DNA of 64,000 nt from NCBI GenBank assembly GCA_016946835.1, contig JACVTC010000060.1:941501-1005500 (forward strand), read 5' to 3'. Positions 36,034 through 47,558 of the stretch are shown one piece after another. How positions within the stretch are numbered: position 1 is the stretch's first letter; every line of letters begins with the position of its first letter. This DNA comes from Neocallimastix lanati (nom. inval.). Taxonomy: Eukaryota; Neocallimastigomycota; Neocallimastigomycetes; Neocallimastigales; Neocallimastigaceae. The position numbers were made by a program, and so were the translations under genes. The notes below the pieces were generated by a model. It searched no databases. It saw nothing but the letters and a program-made list of their open reading frames with translations, and was not told the origin of the DNA.

Positions 36034-39000
36034 TTAGTCTTCATTTGTGAGGTTTAGTTCCGTAAAGTATGGAATAATATTCTTCAGGTGGATATTACGT
36101 TCTGCTAGTTCACCAGTCGTTGGGTCGCATACTGTCACTGTGTTTAATTCTCTTTTAACAATTTGTAATGGTCCTGTGAAGAATGGGTCTAGCTTCCTTC
36201 GATTAAATACTTTCACTAATACTAAGTCCCCTAGTTTATAGTCACTTCTCATTCTTTTGATTTGTTTCCTTCTATCGGACCAAAGTTTGTTTGCGGTTTC
36301 AATATTTCTTATGGCTTCCTTTATCCACTTATCATGTATCAAAAATTTTCTGAGCCAGTACTCTTCATCACTTTCCCATTCATTTTTCTTTTCAATATTA
36401 ATGGATAATTCGAAAGGTTGTATATCCCTCCTTCCATACAATAATTCGAAGCTACTGTGTTTTGTAACTTCACTTTTACAAGTACGTAGTGCCCATAAAG
36501 CACTATATAAAGTCTCATCCCAATGCTTATCTTTTTTTCCCAGGATTCGTAGATACTTCCCAATTTCTTTGTTTCTGTTTTCAACTTCTCCATTCGAGGC
36601 TGGATGGTAAGTTGAAATATAGTGAACATAAACATCGTGTAGATCTAAGAATGCTTTTGTTTTATCTGCGGTGAACTGTGGACCATTGTCTGTTACCAGT
36701 ATCTCAGGGATACCATGTCTTGAGAATACTTTCTTTAAAAAGTTTATCACGTCATCTGCTTCCGATGTTACTAGTGGTTCAGCCTCTACCCATTTGGTTA
36801 AATAGTCAACTAGAACAATTATAAATCTATTACCTCTTGGAGTTTCTGGTAGGGGTCCAATTAAATCGAGTCCAACTCTTGAGAAAGGGTATCCTGGAGG
36901 AGTGGCATTATCTTCTGGAAATTGATTTAATGTTTGTGGCTTACATGTTTGGCATTTGTAACAACATCGAATATAATTATTAATATCCTTTTTCATATTT
37001 TTCCAATAATAATCTCTTTTTAGTCTGTTGTATGTTTTATATACTCCCTCATGGCCAATTTGATGAGCTTGATCAATTAATGTTAATTTTTCTTCTATGC
37101 TTTTCACTATGTACCTTAATTTATCGCCTTGTTTATAATATTCTTTGCCATCAATAATTATTATTCTTTTTTTGATATAATCTTCTATAAATTTATTAAT
37201 ACTATTACTATTATTATTATTATTATCACTTATACCATTATCACTATTATCAACTTCATTATTATTGTTATATATAATATTTATTGTTTCTTTAGGTTTA
37301 TCAGAAGTTTCCAATCTAGACAGAGCATCAGCTATGACATTTTTCCTCCCCTCTTGATATTCGACTTTAACATTCAAGATGGATAATTCCGTAACCCATT
37401 TGAGATGTCTACTATTGGTAGGTTCACGATTATTAAATATACCAACAAGCGGTTTATGGTCAGTATAAACTATAGTTATAAAAGAATTACCAGTGATAAA
37501 TTGTTTAAATTTCTGAACACAATGGAAGACAGCTTTACCTTCCAGGTCAGTAATACTATAATTTTCTTTCGATTTACTTAATGATCTACTTTCATAAAAA
37601 ATAGGAACCTCAAGATTATTTTTATCTCGTTGTAGAAGAACACCTCCTAGTCCATCTCTAGAAGCATCGGTACGTATAATAAATGGTTTAGAAAAATCTG
37701 GGGGAGTTAATATAGGTGCTTGTATTAATTTATTTTTTAATTCTTCAAATGCTTTAATACACTCTTCGGAAAAGTTAAATATCGAGTTCTTCTTTAAAAG
37801 GTAAAATAATGGTTTTGCTATTTGAGCAAAATTTTTAATAAATTTGCGATAATATCCTATAGCACCAAGAAAAGATTTAAGTTGTGTAGTATTTTTAGGT
37901 GGTAACCAATTAACAATTGTTTTTACTTTTTCAGGAATAGGAGAAATACCATCTGTCGAGAGCTTGTGACCAAGTAGTGAAACTTCTTTTTTAAAGAATG
38001 AACATTTTTCCAAATTAATTTTTAATCCATTGTCTTTTAGTATCTTAAAAACACGACGTAAGTGTAAAATATGTTCATTTATATCTTTAGAAAATATAAC
38101 TATATCATCAATATAAATAAATACACATTCACTGATTAATTCAAAAAATATTTTGTTCATTTCTCTCTGAAAGGTTGCTGGGGCGTTACATAAACCAAAT
38201 GGCATTACTCTGAAGTTGTAATTGCCATACATTGTGGTAAATGCAGTCTTTTCTTTATCTTCGGGAGCCATTGGGATTTGGTGGTATCCTGAAAAAAGGT
38301 CAATCGTAGACAGGATTTGTGAATTATTTCCGATTTGCAAAAGAATTTCATCGATTAAAGGTAATGAATATGAATCTTTAATTGTTATATTATTTAATTT
38401 ACGATAATCAACGCACATTCTCCAATCTTTATTATTCTTTTTAGGTACTAAGACAACAGGAAAGGACCAAGCAGAGAAAGACGGTTCAATCAACCGATTA
38501 TTGATTAAAAATGTAAGTATTTCTTTGAGAGCCATAGATTGAGCTTTAGAAAGTTTATATGCTTTCAGTTTTATTGGTTTAGCATTTGGAATTAAATTAA
38601 TTCTATGTGGTAATAATTTAGAAGTTCCAAGGTCATCAGTCTTCACAGCTAATATGTCTTTAAAAATTTCGAATAGCTCTTTTATAGAGTTCTTATGTTC
38701 ACTAGGTACGGCATTAATAATATCATTTATTAGATTTTCTTTAACATTAATAGTTTGTTCTAATTGTTTATCTTTATTCTGAATAACTATAGTAAGTAGT
38801 AAGGGTGTAGATGCATTTTTGTTTTCTTTATTAATTTCTTCTCCTGAGTCAATTGGATTTTTCAGATTAATATCGTAGTAAAGGTCAGCTAATTTCTTGT
38901 AAGTATTATCTTCATTAATATAATACAATGAGTCATTAACTAGGTTAATATCAAACCTATTTTTCTTTAATGAATCAACTCCAATTAGAATGTCGAAAAG

Positions 39001-40161
39001 GTCATCTTTTTCAATTACTCTAAAATAATCTTGGAAAGTCTTGTCTCCTATAGTTATTTCTAGCTCATATATTTCGGATTCAATTGTCGAGTTTGAACAA
39101 GCTTGAAAAATAGTTTCTGAGATTCTTCCTATGGCAGGTTTGTTTATTTTATATTTTTCTAAAGCAGATCTTGTAATAGCATTAACACTAGCGCAAGTAT
39201 CTAAAAATATCTCACAATTGGTATTTTCAACTTTTCCTTTTACTTTAATTATTTTAAATTTATTAACTATTGTCATCACATTATTAATAGCATTACTTTT
39301 AGGAGTAAGCTTCAAAGCTTTACTAAATGCTGTTCTGAATTTTGGGAATAGATCAAGTAAGTATCCTAATTTAGTAATAACTTCAGTAGATGCAACTTCT
39401 TTTAATAGATCTTGTATTAAATAATCATCAAATTGTTCTATTAATTTAATATGTTTTTCATTAGATTCTTTGTTGTTACTTAATGAAGGTGGAGATTTCT
39501 TTGCATTTTCAATAATATCTTTAATTCTTTCTTCATAATTGTTTCTTTTACTCGTTCTAATATTCTTCTCGGCTATAATTGAAGGATCTAAGTACTCCAA
39601 TTTTTCGGTTTGATTACTATTAAAGGTAGTTTTATTATTTTTATCTAAAGTAGTATTCTTATCTACTGTATTTGTAGACTTATTTTTATTAATTTCATTA
39701 TTTGGTATACCATCTTCAATATCATCTTTAATCATAATTACATTTTCAATTGGTAAAGTATTAGTTTCCATATTTTGATCCTTTTGGTTATGCACCTTTT
39801 TTTCTTCATCAAGACAAGCATCATATTTGTTGTTATGTCTCATAGCCGCTGTTTGAATCGGCGTCGGATTATTCTTTAATGTATCATTGGATTTCTCTTT
39901 ATTATAAGGAATGGAACTTACGTTTTTTTCTTTTTGTTTTCTGACAGCTGGTGCAAGAACTTCAATTGGTTTATTAATATGTAAAGGTTGATAATTTGAT
40001 ATTGATTTATTATGGTTATTCATATTATTATTATTAATATATTTATTATTAATATTGTTACTATTATTATTAATATTTCTATTATGATGATAACAATTAT
40101 TAGCATTGTCTTCCATGTGGTTGGTTTGTTTACTGGAAGTTATCCTTCTCCCATTTAGTGG
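36034..40161 (-). CDS. pol: Pol polyprotein of element D, intact
   Basis: About 1,375 residues from the frameshift site, uninterrupted. The open frame extends upstream to an ATG at 40266 inside gag, but -1 frameshifting is the expected route. Order: Asn-rich linker (about 1-250); protease LDTCAS (about 320); RT with LFSGYHQ and YIDD (about 683); RNase H RTDAS (about 831), DLEG and TDHKPL; integrase HHCC finger HQIGHEG...CYKC (about 1035), catalytic LGLDLIG (about 1100), DNGPQF (about 1157), VENRN (about 1193); C-terminal GPL-containing basic domain, no chromodomain. A second Asn tract lies between RNase H and integrase (near 37200). Catalytic Asp/Glu residues are present, so activity is plausible. 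The only odd residue is Cys for Gly in the protease triad, shared with A, B and C. Confidence 0.93.
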   Translation of the reverse strand, partial: PLNGRRITSSKQTNHMEDNANNCYHHNRNINNNSNNINNKYINNNNMNNHNKSISNYQPLHINKPIEVLAPAVRKQKEKNVSSIPYNKEKSNDTLKNNPTPIQTAAMRHNNKYDACLDEEKKVHNQKDQNMETNTLPIENVIMIKDDIEDGIPNNEINKNKSTNTVDKNTTLDKNNKTTFNSNQTEKLEYLDPSIIAEKNIRTSKRNNYEERIKDIIENAKKSPPSLSNNKESNEKHIKLIEQFDDYLIQDLLKEVASTEVITKLGYLLDLFPKFRTAFSKALKLTPKSNAINNVMTIVNKFKIIKVKGKVENTNCEIFLDTCASVNAITRSALEKYKINKPAIGRISETIFQACSNSTIESEIYELEITIGDKTFQDYFRVIEKDDLFDILIGVDSLKKNRFDINLVNDSLYYINEDNTYKKLADLYYDINLKNPIDSGEEINKENKNASTPLLLTIVIQNKDKQLEQTINVKENLINDIINAVPSEHKNSIKELFEIFKDILAVKTDDLGTSKLLPHRINLIPNAKPIKLKAYKLSKAQSMALKEILTFLINNRLIEPSFSAWSFPVVLVPKKNNKDWRMCVDYRKLNNITIKDSYSLPLIDEILLQIGNNSQILSTIDLFSGYHQIPMAPEDKEKTAFTTMYGNYNFRVMPFGLCNAPATFQREMNKIFFELISECVFIYIDDIVIFSKDINEHILHLRRVFKILKDNGLKINLEKCSFFKKEVSLLGHKLSTDGISPIPEKVKTIVNWLPPKNTTQLKSFLGAIGYYRKFIKNFAQIAKPLFYLLKKNSIFNFSEECIKAFEELKNKLIQAPILTPPDFSKPFIIRTDASRDGLGGVLLQRDKNNLEVPIFYESRSLSKSKENYSITDLEGKAVFHCVQKFKQFITGNSFITIVYTDHKPLVGIFNNREPTNSRHLKWVTELSILNVKVEYQEGRKNVIADALSRLETSDKPKETINIIYNNNNEVDNSDNGISDNNNNNSNSINKFIEDYIKKRIIIIDGKEYYKQGDKLRYIVKSIEEKLTLIDQAHQIGHEGVYKTYNRLKRDYYWKNMKKDINNYIRCCYKCQTCKPQTLNQFPEDNATPPGYPFSRVGLDLIGPLPETPRGNRFIIVLVDYLTKWVEAEPLVTSEADDVINFLKKVFSRHGIPEILVTDNGPQFTADKTKAFLDLHDVYVHYISTYHPASNGEVENRNKEIGKYLRILGKKDKHWDETLYSALWALRTCKSEVTKHSSFELLYGRRDIQPFELSINIEKKNEWESDEEYWLRKFLIHDKWIKEAIRNIETANKLWSDRRKQIKRMRSDYKLGDLVLVKVFNRRKLDPFFTGPLQIVKRELNTVTVCDPTTGELAERNIHLKNIIPYFTELNLTNED

Positions 40162-40167
40162 TTTAAA
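40134..40167 (-). promoter_or_regulatory. -1 frameshift signal, element D
   Basis: T TTA AAC at 40161-40167, a 7-nt spacer, stem TGGGAG/CTTCCA (one G-U) with 8-nt loop (40134-40153). Gag stop at 40155-40157. Confidence 0.87.
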
Positions 40168-41336
40168 GATTTGTTGATCATTCCCCTTTCTTCCATTTCC
40201 GCTAATTGTTTGAACGAATAGGGGCAGTTTGAAGCCTTGTGCCCATTTTGGAAACAACGGAAACAAGTAGTTTTCCTATTTTGGTAGTCTTTATTAAAAC
40301 TTTTATTATATTCCTTATTTGGAATAACCCCTGGATTTCTATTTATGGTAGTTGTAAGTATATTAGCATCAATACTGTTATTATTGTCATATACGTTACT
40401 ATTTTGAGAAACAGCGGTAGCTATATTGTTGGTATTGTTATCGTTACTAATATTATTGTTTTTATAATTGTAATTAGAGTTATTACTATTTTGTATCCTA
40501 TTAGGTAAATAATTATAATTATAGTTGTTGTTATCCATGATATTATTCATATTTTGATTGACGTTAGTATTATAATTATTATTGAGGTTCATAAATCTTG
40601 AACCATTACTAAAGTTTCGGTTATTCCTTCTAAAAGGTGGACGAAAATTATTATTGTAAATATTTCTATTAGTACTTTGATTTATATTATGTTTATAAGA
40701 AGGTTCTCCATAAAAATTCTGATAAAATGGGTGATTCATTATAGGACTATCCAAATTTTGCACGAACATTAAATTAGATCTATTCTTATTATTATCTTGC
40801 CCAATATTACTGATTATTTCTTTTTCAGCTTCTTCGGATACTTCAGCTACCTTAAAAGCTTCAGATAAAGTTTCGCATTCGGTTGTCATAACTCTTGAAC
40901 AAGGAAAGACCCGTGTACTTATAGCAGTAGTATAATCCTTTATTGAAATTAATTTTTGATATTCTCTTGGTAGGCCTTTATATAATATTTTGTATCTATG
41001 ATTAAATTTTTTTATAGTTTCTTTATTATTAATTTTTAATGATTTTAATACTGCACATTTATCATTAGGTGTGATGTGCAAGTAGTCCTCAACGGCAGCT
41101 TGGATTTCTTTGAAGCTGGGATATCTAACTTCGTTTCCATTCTTACTTTTTAAAGAGTTTAAGGCCCCATGCATGTCTTCTTCGACTGCTTCTTTGGCCC
41201 AGACAAAAATTCTTCTTGGTTCCACAACATCGTAGAGCTCCATCACTCTGACGAATTCATGCATCCATCCATCAACATCTTTTCCATAGTCGATGAGATT
41301 TGGTAATGCTTTCTGTAATTTGGCAGCGTCAATCAT
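40155..41336 (-). CDS. gag: Gag of element D (CCHC knuckle)
   Basis: 393 residues from a true ATG (MIDAAKLQKALPN). N-terminal capsid-like region shares DVDGW.HEFVRVMELYD, PSFKEIQ and HRYKILYKGL with element B. Residues about 195-345 are an Asn/Tyr-rich low-complexity stretch. Zinc knuckle CFRCFQNGHKASNC lies at about 358-371. C-terminus KSLNH* sits on the frameshift heptamer. Forms the particle and packages RNA (family knowledge). No break seen. Confidence 0.92.
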   Translation of the reverse strand: MIDAAKLQKALPNLIDYGKDVDGWMHEFVRVMELYDVVEPRRIFVWAKEAVEEDMHGALNSLKSKNGNEVRYPSFKEIQAAVEDYLHITPNDKCAVLKSLKINNKETIKKFNHRYKILYKGLPREYQKLISIKDYTTAISTRVFPCSRVMTTECETLSEAFKVAEVSEEAEKEIISNIGQDNNKNRSNLMFVQNLDSPIMNHPFYQNFYGEPSYKHNINQSTNRNIYNNNFRPPFRRNNRNFSNGSRFMNLNNNYNTNVNQNMNNIMDNNNYNYNYLPNRIQNSNNSNYNYKNNNISNDNNTNNIATAVSQNSNVYDNNNSIDANILTTTINRNPGVIPNKEYNKSFNKDYQNRKTTCFRCFQNGHKASNCPYSFKQLAEMEERGMINKSLNH

Positions 41337-41573
41337 GATAAATAGAATTTATTAAAAAAAAGTAATATAAAATAGTTATATTTATTTATAATATAATAAT
41401 TGTTTTGTAAAAAAAAATGAAGAAATAAAAAAAAATTGTTTTATAATAATATAATAAATGCTTTTGTACTATAAATATATAAAATAAAAAAATGAATGAA
41501 TTAAAGTAAAGTAATTTCTCTTATTATTTTCATATTATTTTATCTTGCTTCCGCCCGGATTCTCCACCAATTT
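41337..41573 (-). other. Leader and primer-binding site of element D
   Basis: 237 bp. Minus strand TGGTGGAGAATCCGGG (41554-41569) begins four bases after the 5' LTR and fits a tRNA 3' end through acceptor and part of the T stem; the tRNA was not identified. The rest is A/T-rich. Confidence 0.82.
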
Positions 41574-42133
41574 TGGTACGTTATTTTTATATATTGTACC
41601 TTTTATATGATTTGGGGAAAGCAAGTTGTAAAACTATAAAATAATATATTCTAATAAAAGAAATAAATAAAAAAAATTATAACACAAAATTAATAATAAA
41701 TTTTAATAAATAATAATGTGTTACTTTTAAGTCTTTATTTTATTTATAAGTTTTGTTCTTTAAATAAGTACATTTAAATTTATTATAACTTTATTATATC
41801 TTTAAATTTATATTTTAATAATAATATTAACCAAAATATCCTAAATATTTATTCACCCGAATAAATATTTTATAATTCCTATTCTAACTATTATATTCTT
41901 TAAAGATATTAGATTATTAAGTTCTTCCTTTGTTAGTATTTTATCTTTCACTTATTTTTATACTATAATTTATCTTAATTCTTATTGGTTATCTATTAAT
42001 TAAAATTATTTTTATTAATATTATAATTTTATATACTAATTAAACCTTATACCTATTATAATAAAATAACTAAAGAATTATTTATTTTCTTATATTTTTA
42101 ATAATTTATTCTATTTTAGTGAGTAACGTACCA
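41574..42133 (-). repeat. 5' LTR of element D
   Basis: 560 bp, identical by eye to 34313-34872; followed by ATTT and then, 10 bp later, the tRNA-Trp gene. Confidence 0.95.
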
Positions 42134-42147
42134 ATTTCCTAACCAAG

Positions 42148-42219
42148 GGAGGGTTGGCGCAACGGTAGCGCGTCCGCCTCCAGAGCGGAAGGTTGGGTGT
42201 TCGAATCACTCACTCTCCA
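42148..42219 (+). tRNA. tRNA-Trp (CCA), copy 4
   Basis: Same cloverleaf and T-rich terminator as the other copies. The upstream CTAACCAAGG is shared with copy 1. Confidence 0.95.
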
Positions 42220-44070
42220 TTTTTTTTTATTTTTTCGTTTTTTTTTTTTTTTTTTTAAATTTGACATTAGTATTTTTATATTTTTATTAAAAGAAAAATG
42301 GTCTCAGTGGGTTGCCCTAAATATTGCCCATGCTTTGGTGTTAATGTATCTAGTTTTTCTCACTGGATCTTTTACCTGTAAAGAATTGGAAAATTACAGA
42401 AATAAATCTTTACCTTTTCTAGATGATTTGAGCAGTTTTGGTGTTAGTAATAGTGAAAAATGAGTTAATTTTCTCTATTTCGATTAGAGAAATCCTGTCT
42501 GAGAATTAAAAAAATTTTCTTTAATAATAATAACTTTACATATGTAGCTTTCTTGGAATCTAAGAAAGATATTATGATTCAGTCTTTATTTTACAACATT
42601 TTTAACAGAATTGTTGCATCGTGGATGTTCATGATTTAAATATTTTATTTTATTTTTTCTTTTCTGATAACGAATTAAATTATAAAATCAAATATGATTA
42701 TAAAAATTATTTAAAAATTAATTTTTAACCTTAAATCACATTAAATTATCAAAATCTTAAATAATTCTACTTTAATAAAATTAAAATAAAAATTAATTAT
42801 GATCTTCATGAAAAATTGTATTTCAAGAAAAATAGTATAACAATTTTAAAAGACACCTTTTAATAATTTTATTCTTATCAACAATATCATTTCTTTATTT
42901 TCTTTATTATTATTCGTTATTTTCTTTATTGCAATTCTTTCATTTCTTTATTATTCCTTTATTCCTATAATCAAATATAATTATTTTTTTATTTCTTTTA
43001 ATAAAAAACATTTATTCTTATATTTCTTTTTCTTACTAGAATTATAAATACTTTAAATTCATGTAAAATATAAATTATTGTAAATATTTTTTTTCTTAAT
43101 TATTCTTCGTCGTTATTAAATTATTAAATTATTAAAATAATAAATTATAATCAAATAAAATAAAATAAAATAAAATAAAATAAAATAAATAGTAGAAATA
43201 TAAATATAAAGTACAGATTGAATAAAATAAAATAAAATAAAATAAAATAAAATAAAATAAAATAAAATAAAATAAAATAAAATAAAATAAAATAAAATAA
43301 ATAAATAAATTAAATTAAATTAAATTAAATTAAATTAAATTAAATTAAATTAAATTAAATAATTTACTTAAATAATAATTAATAAAGATTAATAATAAAT
43401 AATATTATTTAACATAATAATTAATAAAGATTAATAATAAATAATATTATTTAACATAATAATTAAACAGATATAAAATAAATAGCTTAAATAAATTTAT
43501 AAATATTAGCAATAATTTAGGATAGTTAAGAATATATTAATACTTAAAATAAATTATTCTATAAAATTATTATAATAAATAATATTATTTAACATAATAA
43601 TTAAACAGATATAAAATAAATAGCTTAAATAAATTTATAAATATTAGCAATAATTTAGGATAGTTAAGAATATATTAATACTTAAAATAAATTATTCTAT
43701 AAAATTATTATAATAAATAATTAGTAATTAATAAAACTTGTTAACTTTTATTATTAACTTGGTTATAATAATTTTGTATATAATAAAATATAAAAATTGA
43801 TAATACATTTAATGTGGAATTAAATAATTATTAATTTAGTTAATAAAAATAGTTTATAATTATAGAATAATTATTAAACTTGAAAATATTTATAATAATA
43901 ATAAATGATATTAATAAATAATAAATAATAATAAATGAATTTTGATAGGAAATTAACAGTAAAGGACTTCAATTAAATTTATAAAGATTAGGGCGGAAAT
44001 TTAACAATACTACTTTTAGTAGAATTTCTAAATTAAGCTAATTGTTGCTTTTCTTCATTTTTGGGGCGAT
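42220..44070 (+). mobile_element. Array-unit spacer with decayed LINE 3' end, unit 4
   Basis: The best-preserved LINE end: knuckle CPKYCPCFG...FSHWI and, one shift later, FTCKELENYRNKSLPFLDDL (42298-42440), together giving a CX2CX8HX4C zinc knuckle. A later block (FLESKKDIMIQSLFYNIF) runs in frame to a TAA at 42637-42639. Then A/T-rich sequence with ATAAA and AAATT pentanucleotide arrays (43155-43362), an approximate 120-150 bp duplication (43430-43710), and the unit tail with ATACTACTTTTAGTAG near 44007. Confidence 0.82.
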
Positions 44071-44721
44071 TTGTTGCACTTTTTAATTTATTAATTTTTT
44101 TTAATATTAATTTATTATATTTATTTATTTATTATTATGATTATTCCTTAATAATCAATTTTTTATATTTTTCCTATTCCCTATCTAAAAAATATTTTTT
44201 ATTATTATATAACTTATTTATATACATTTTTAATGTTTATGTTATATTAACAATACTCCGACAATTATTATTTTAGTTTAACAATTATTTAAAAAGTTAT
44301 TTTTAATTTTTTAATTTACATTTTAATTATTATTTATAATTAAATATAAACATTAATATTTTATAGGTTAAATACAGAAAAAAACTTATAGTTGAATTTA
44401 AACATTAATATTTTATAGGTTAAATACAGACAAAAACTTATTATAATTAAATTTAAACATTAATAATTTATAATTTATATTCCGACAAAACATATTATAA
44501 TTAAACATTAATACTAGCTTATTATTTTACGATTTTACATTAATTATACTTAATAAGTAATATTATAATATTAAATTTAAAATAAAGTTTAATATTTATA
44601 TTAATCTAAAAATTAATTATTTTATTTATATTATCCAATTAGTTAGGGATTACTCTAATGATTAGATTCTTGTTAAATTATTAATAATTTTAATATTTTT
44701 CTGAATGATATTTTTCATTTT
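44071..44721. other. A/T-rich stretch without gene
   Basis: Three imperfect copies of a unit containing TTTAAACATTAATA and AAATACAGA-AAAACTTAT (44340-44510). Nothing else recognised. Confidence 0.5.
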
Positions 44722-45708
44722 TGATTTATACCGGATATTCTTAATCTACAAAAATTAAAATTTGTATAAGTGAATAAAGGTATAAATACTAAGAAAATTT
44801 TAAGAAAATTTAAGAAATTTAATATAAATATGTTTTATAAGAAACACAAAATTCTTTTATTAAAAATATTGTTTTATTTTAATATTAATATTTATTTATT
44901 TAATTATTAAATTTATTTAATTTAATAAAAGAAAAATAATTATTAAAACTAATAAAATAATAAAATAAAATATTTATTATTTATAATAATTTATTTAAAT
45001 TTTAATAATAAAAATTTGATTATTTACAACTAATAGACTATATAAAATAATTTATTGATATTATTAATAATAAGGAATAATTTTTAAAAAATATTTACAT
45101 GCTTTTATATTTTTCAATGATTTTAAACTATTTTGATTTATAAACAATAAAATAAATAAAATAAATAATTGTTATAAATATTTACAAATAAAGTATTAAA
45201 ATAAACAAGTTATAATTTGTTTATAAAAGTTTGAGTTATAAAATAAATAAAATATTAATTATTTTAAATAAAAGTAATTAAAGATTATTCAGCTATTTAA
45301 TTTTAATTTTGAAATGTTTATAAATTTGTTTATTTATTATTTACAATTTATTAAAATTATTTATTATTTTGTTTATTTATAATTTTATAAGAATATTAAT
45401 TATTAATTTATTTTAGTTTTAATTAAAATTGTTAATGATTAATTAAATTATTATTATTTTTATTTTCATTTATTCCTTTTAATTATAATTTTATAAGAAT
45501 ATTAATTATTAATTTATTTTAGTTTTAATTAAAATTGTTAATGATTAATTAAATTATTATTATTTTTATTTTCATTTATTTCTTTTAATTAATTTTCTTG
45601 AATTGATTTAGGGACTTCTAAAAGAATTAATTTTGGGTTAATTTAAATAAGAATGTTAAAATTAAGATATAAAATAGCTTTATAATTACTAACGTTACTA
45701 GGTTAATA
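44722..45708. mobile_element. LTR-like dispersed repeat I, copy 3
   Basis: Starts TGATTTATACCGGATATTC, collinear with copies 1 and 2 to about 45660, with an internal duplication of about 110 bp near 45365-45590. The last 50 bp are unassigned. Confidence 0.62.
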
Positions 45709-46356
45709 TGTTGAATTATATATTAATAATCCAACAATAATTAATTAATAATAAAATAATAATTAAAATAAAATAAGTTAAATAATTAATTTATTTAAAC
45801 ACTTAATATTTAATGAATAATTTAAACAATAATTTATTTGAAGATTTATAAAATATTTATTTATTTAATGAAAGTTGAATTATTAGTATATAATTATTGT
45901 AACACAATAACCTTACAAAGAACATAAAATATTGATTTTTACATCTTTCTTTTATACTTTGTAAGTTACATAATAATAGTATTTAATTATAAGATAATAA
46001 TAATATAGTAAAATGAATATTAACAAAATATTAAAATAATAACAATATCGATATGTTTAAAATATTTAATATAATTAAATAAATTTAATTTGTATAATTA
46101 ATTTGAATAATTAAAAATAGTAGTTAATATTATGATGTAAACATATATAAAAATATAATATAAATAAATACATGTGACGTCATATGTAAATAATTGAAAT
46201 TATTAATATAAATCTTATTTATTAATATTCTCAGAATTATTAGGCCTAAGATAATTCTTTAAATATTAAATAAGAATTTATATTAATTATTAATTAAATG
46301 TATATTGAAATGTGAATAACTGAAATTGAGATTTCAATTCAGTTATAATTTCAACA
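45709..46356. mobile_element. LTR, family H copy 1
   Basis: 648 bp with 7-bp terminal inverted repeat TGTTGAA/TTCAACA. The end region (GGCCTAAGATAATTCTTTAA and an alternating AATTGAAATT/AATTCAGTTAT end) resembles 59740-59910. No target duplication seen. Confidence 0.7.
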
Positions 46357-46361
46357 ATACT

Positions 46362-47553
46362 TGTTAAATTAAATTGAGTGTTTAGGTAAGATTCTTGCTA
46401 TATCTTTCCTAGTTTGGGTTAAATTGGTTAGGTCAAGATGTTTTTATTAATTATAACAATCAATTAAATTTAAATAATAAATAACACACAGAGTTTAATA
46501 ATTAAGATTTCAATAATTAAGATTTATGTTTTATTAGAACTTTATTTTATATATATTTTAATAATAAAATTAACTAAGATTAATATAAAGAATTATTTAT
46601 TGTTATAATTAATTCATTAACTTATGTTAATATTTTAGAATTTAATAATCTTAAAAAGAATTCAAAATATGGAATTTCAAATCCTTTTTATACTAAACTA
46701 AAATAATAATTAACAATATAATTAATTAATACATTTTAATCTTAATATATTCATACACGTATATAAACTATATAAAATATAATAATAAAATAATATTGAT
46801 AAGAATCTTTTAGTAAAATAACTATATAATTATTCATAAAACAATTTAATAATAAAACTAATTTAATAATAAAATATAAAATAAAATAAAATAAAATATT
46901 AAAACTAATTAAAAATTCTCTTTCGGAAATCTTTAGAATGATAAAGAATTCCTTAGAATCTTTTAGAAAATAATTGAATAAAAATATATAATAATAAAAT
47001 ATATAAAACTTATAAAACTTATTTAAAATATTATAAAACTATTATTAATAACTAATTCTGTATTTTTAATTAATAATATAAATCAATAATATAATTTCCA
47101 AGTTAAGAGATTTATCTAATATAAATTTCTTAATTAATAATTTAGGGTCTTAATTAAATAATTAAATTGTATTTTTATATTTAAATATCTTTAAAGTCCA
47201 ATATCTCGTTATCTAGTTGTCCAATAATGTTGATTTTAACATATGTTGTAGTTCTCGACCGTAGCTTTCTAATGAATATAATTTTAGCGGGAAATCACAA
47301 TATAATATTTCCATTATTTGTTGAGTTATCGTTGTTTTCCTTCATGTTATTTTTATCAAATTCTAAAGGGTTAAATTAAATTAAATTATCTTTAATAAAT
47401 AAGTCCAAACCCTTTGGTTTCTAATTCTTTAATGTTTCTAATATTTATTTTTATACTTAAAATCGAATTAAAATAATTTTTGTCAATAACTAAATTAAAT
47501 TTCAATTGATCTAATAGTGAATTTTAACTTCAAATCCACTAGTATTCGTGACA
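46362..47553. mobile_element. Solo LTR R1, copy 2
   Basis: 1,192 bp, TGTTAAATT...TTCGTGACA, with 5-bp duplication ATACT (46357-46361, 47554-47558). Collinear with 7853-9034. Its right ATACT is also the left duplication of element E. Confidence 0.85.
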
Positions 47554-47558
47554 ATACT

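Larger units (their letters stand above)
34313..42133 (-). mobile_element. Complete Ty3/gypsy LTR retrotransposon D
   Basis: 7,821 bp with two 560-bp LTRs, 4-bp duplication ATTT (34309-34312, 42134-42137), primer-binding site, intact gag, frameshift signal, intact pol, polypurine tract. LTRs showed no difference on base-by-base reading, so insertion is very recent. The right end is 14 bp from tRNA-Trp copy 4. It separates a fragment of element C from the tRNA. Confidence 0.95.

Noticed and set aside
44061-44276. 71-residue hydrophobic frame on the + strand (and 48183-48398 on the minus strand)
   Set aside because: A/T-rich low-complexity sequence gives such Phe/Ile/Tyr frames by chance; no homology or context supports a gene.
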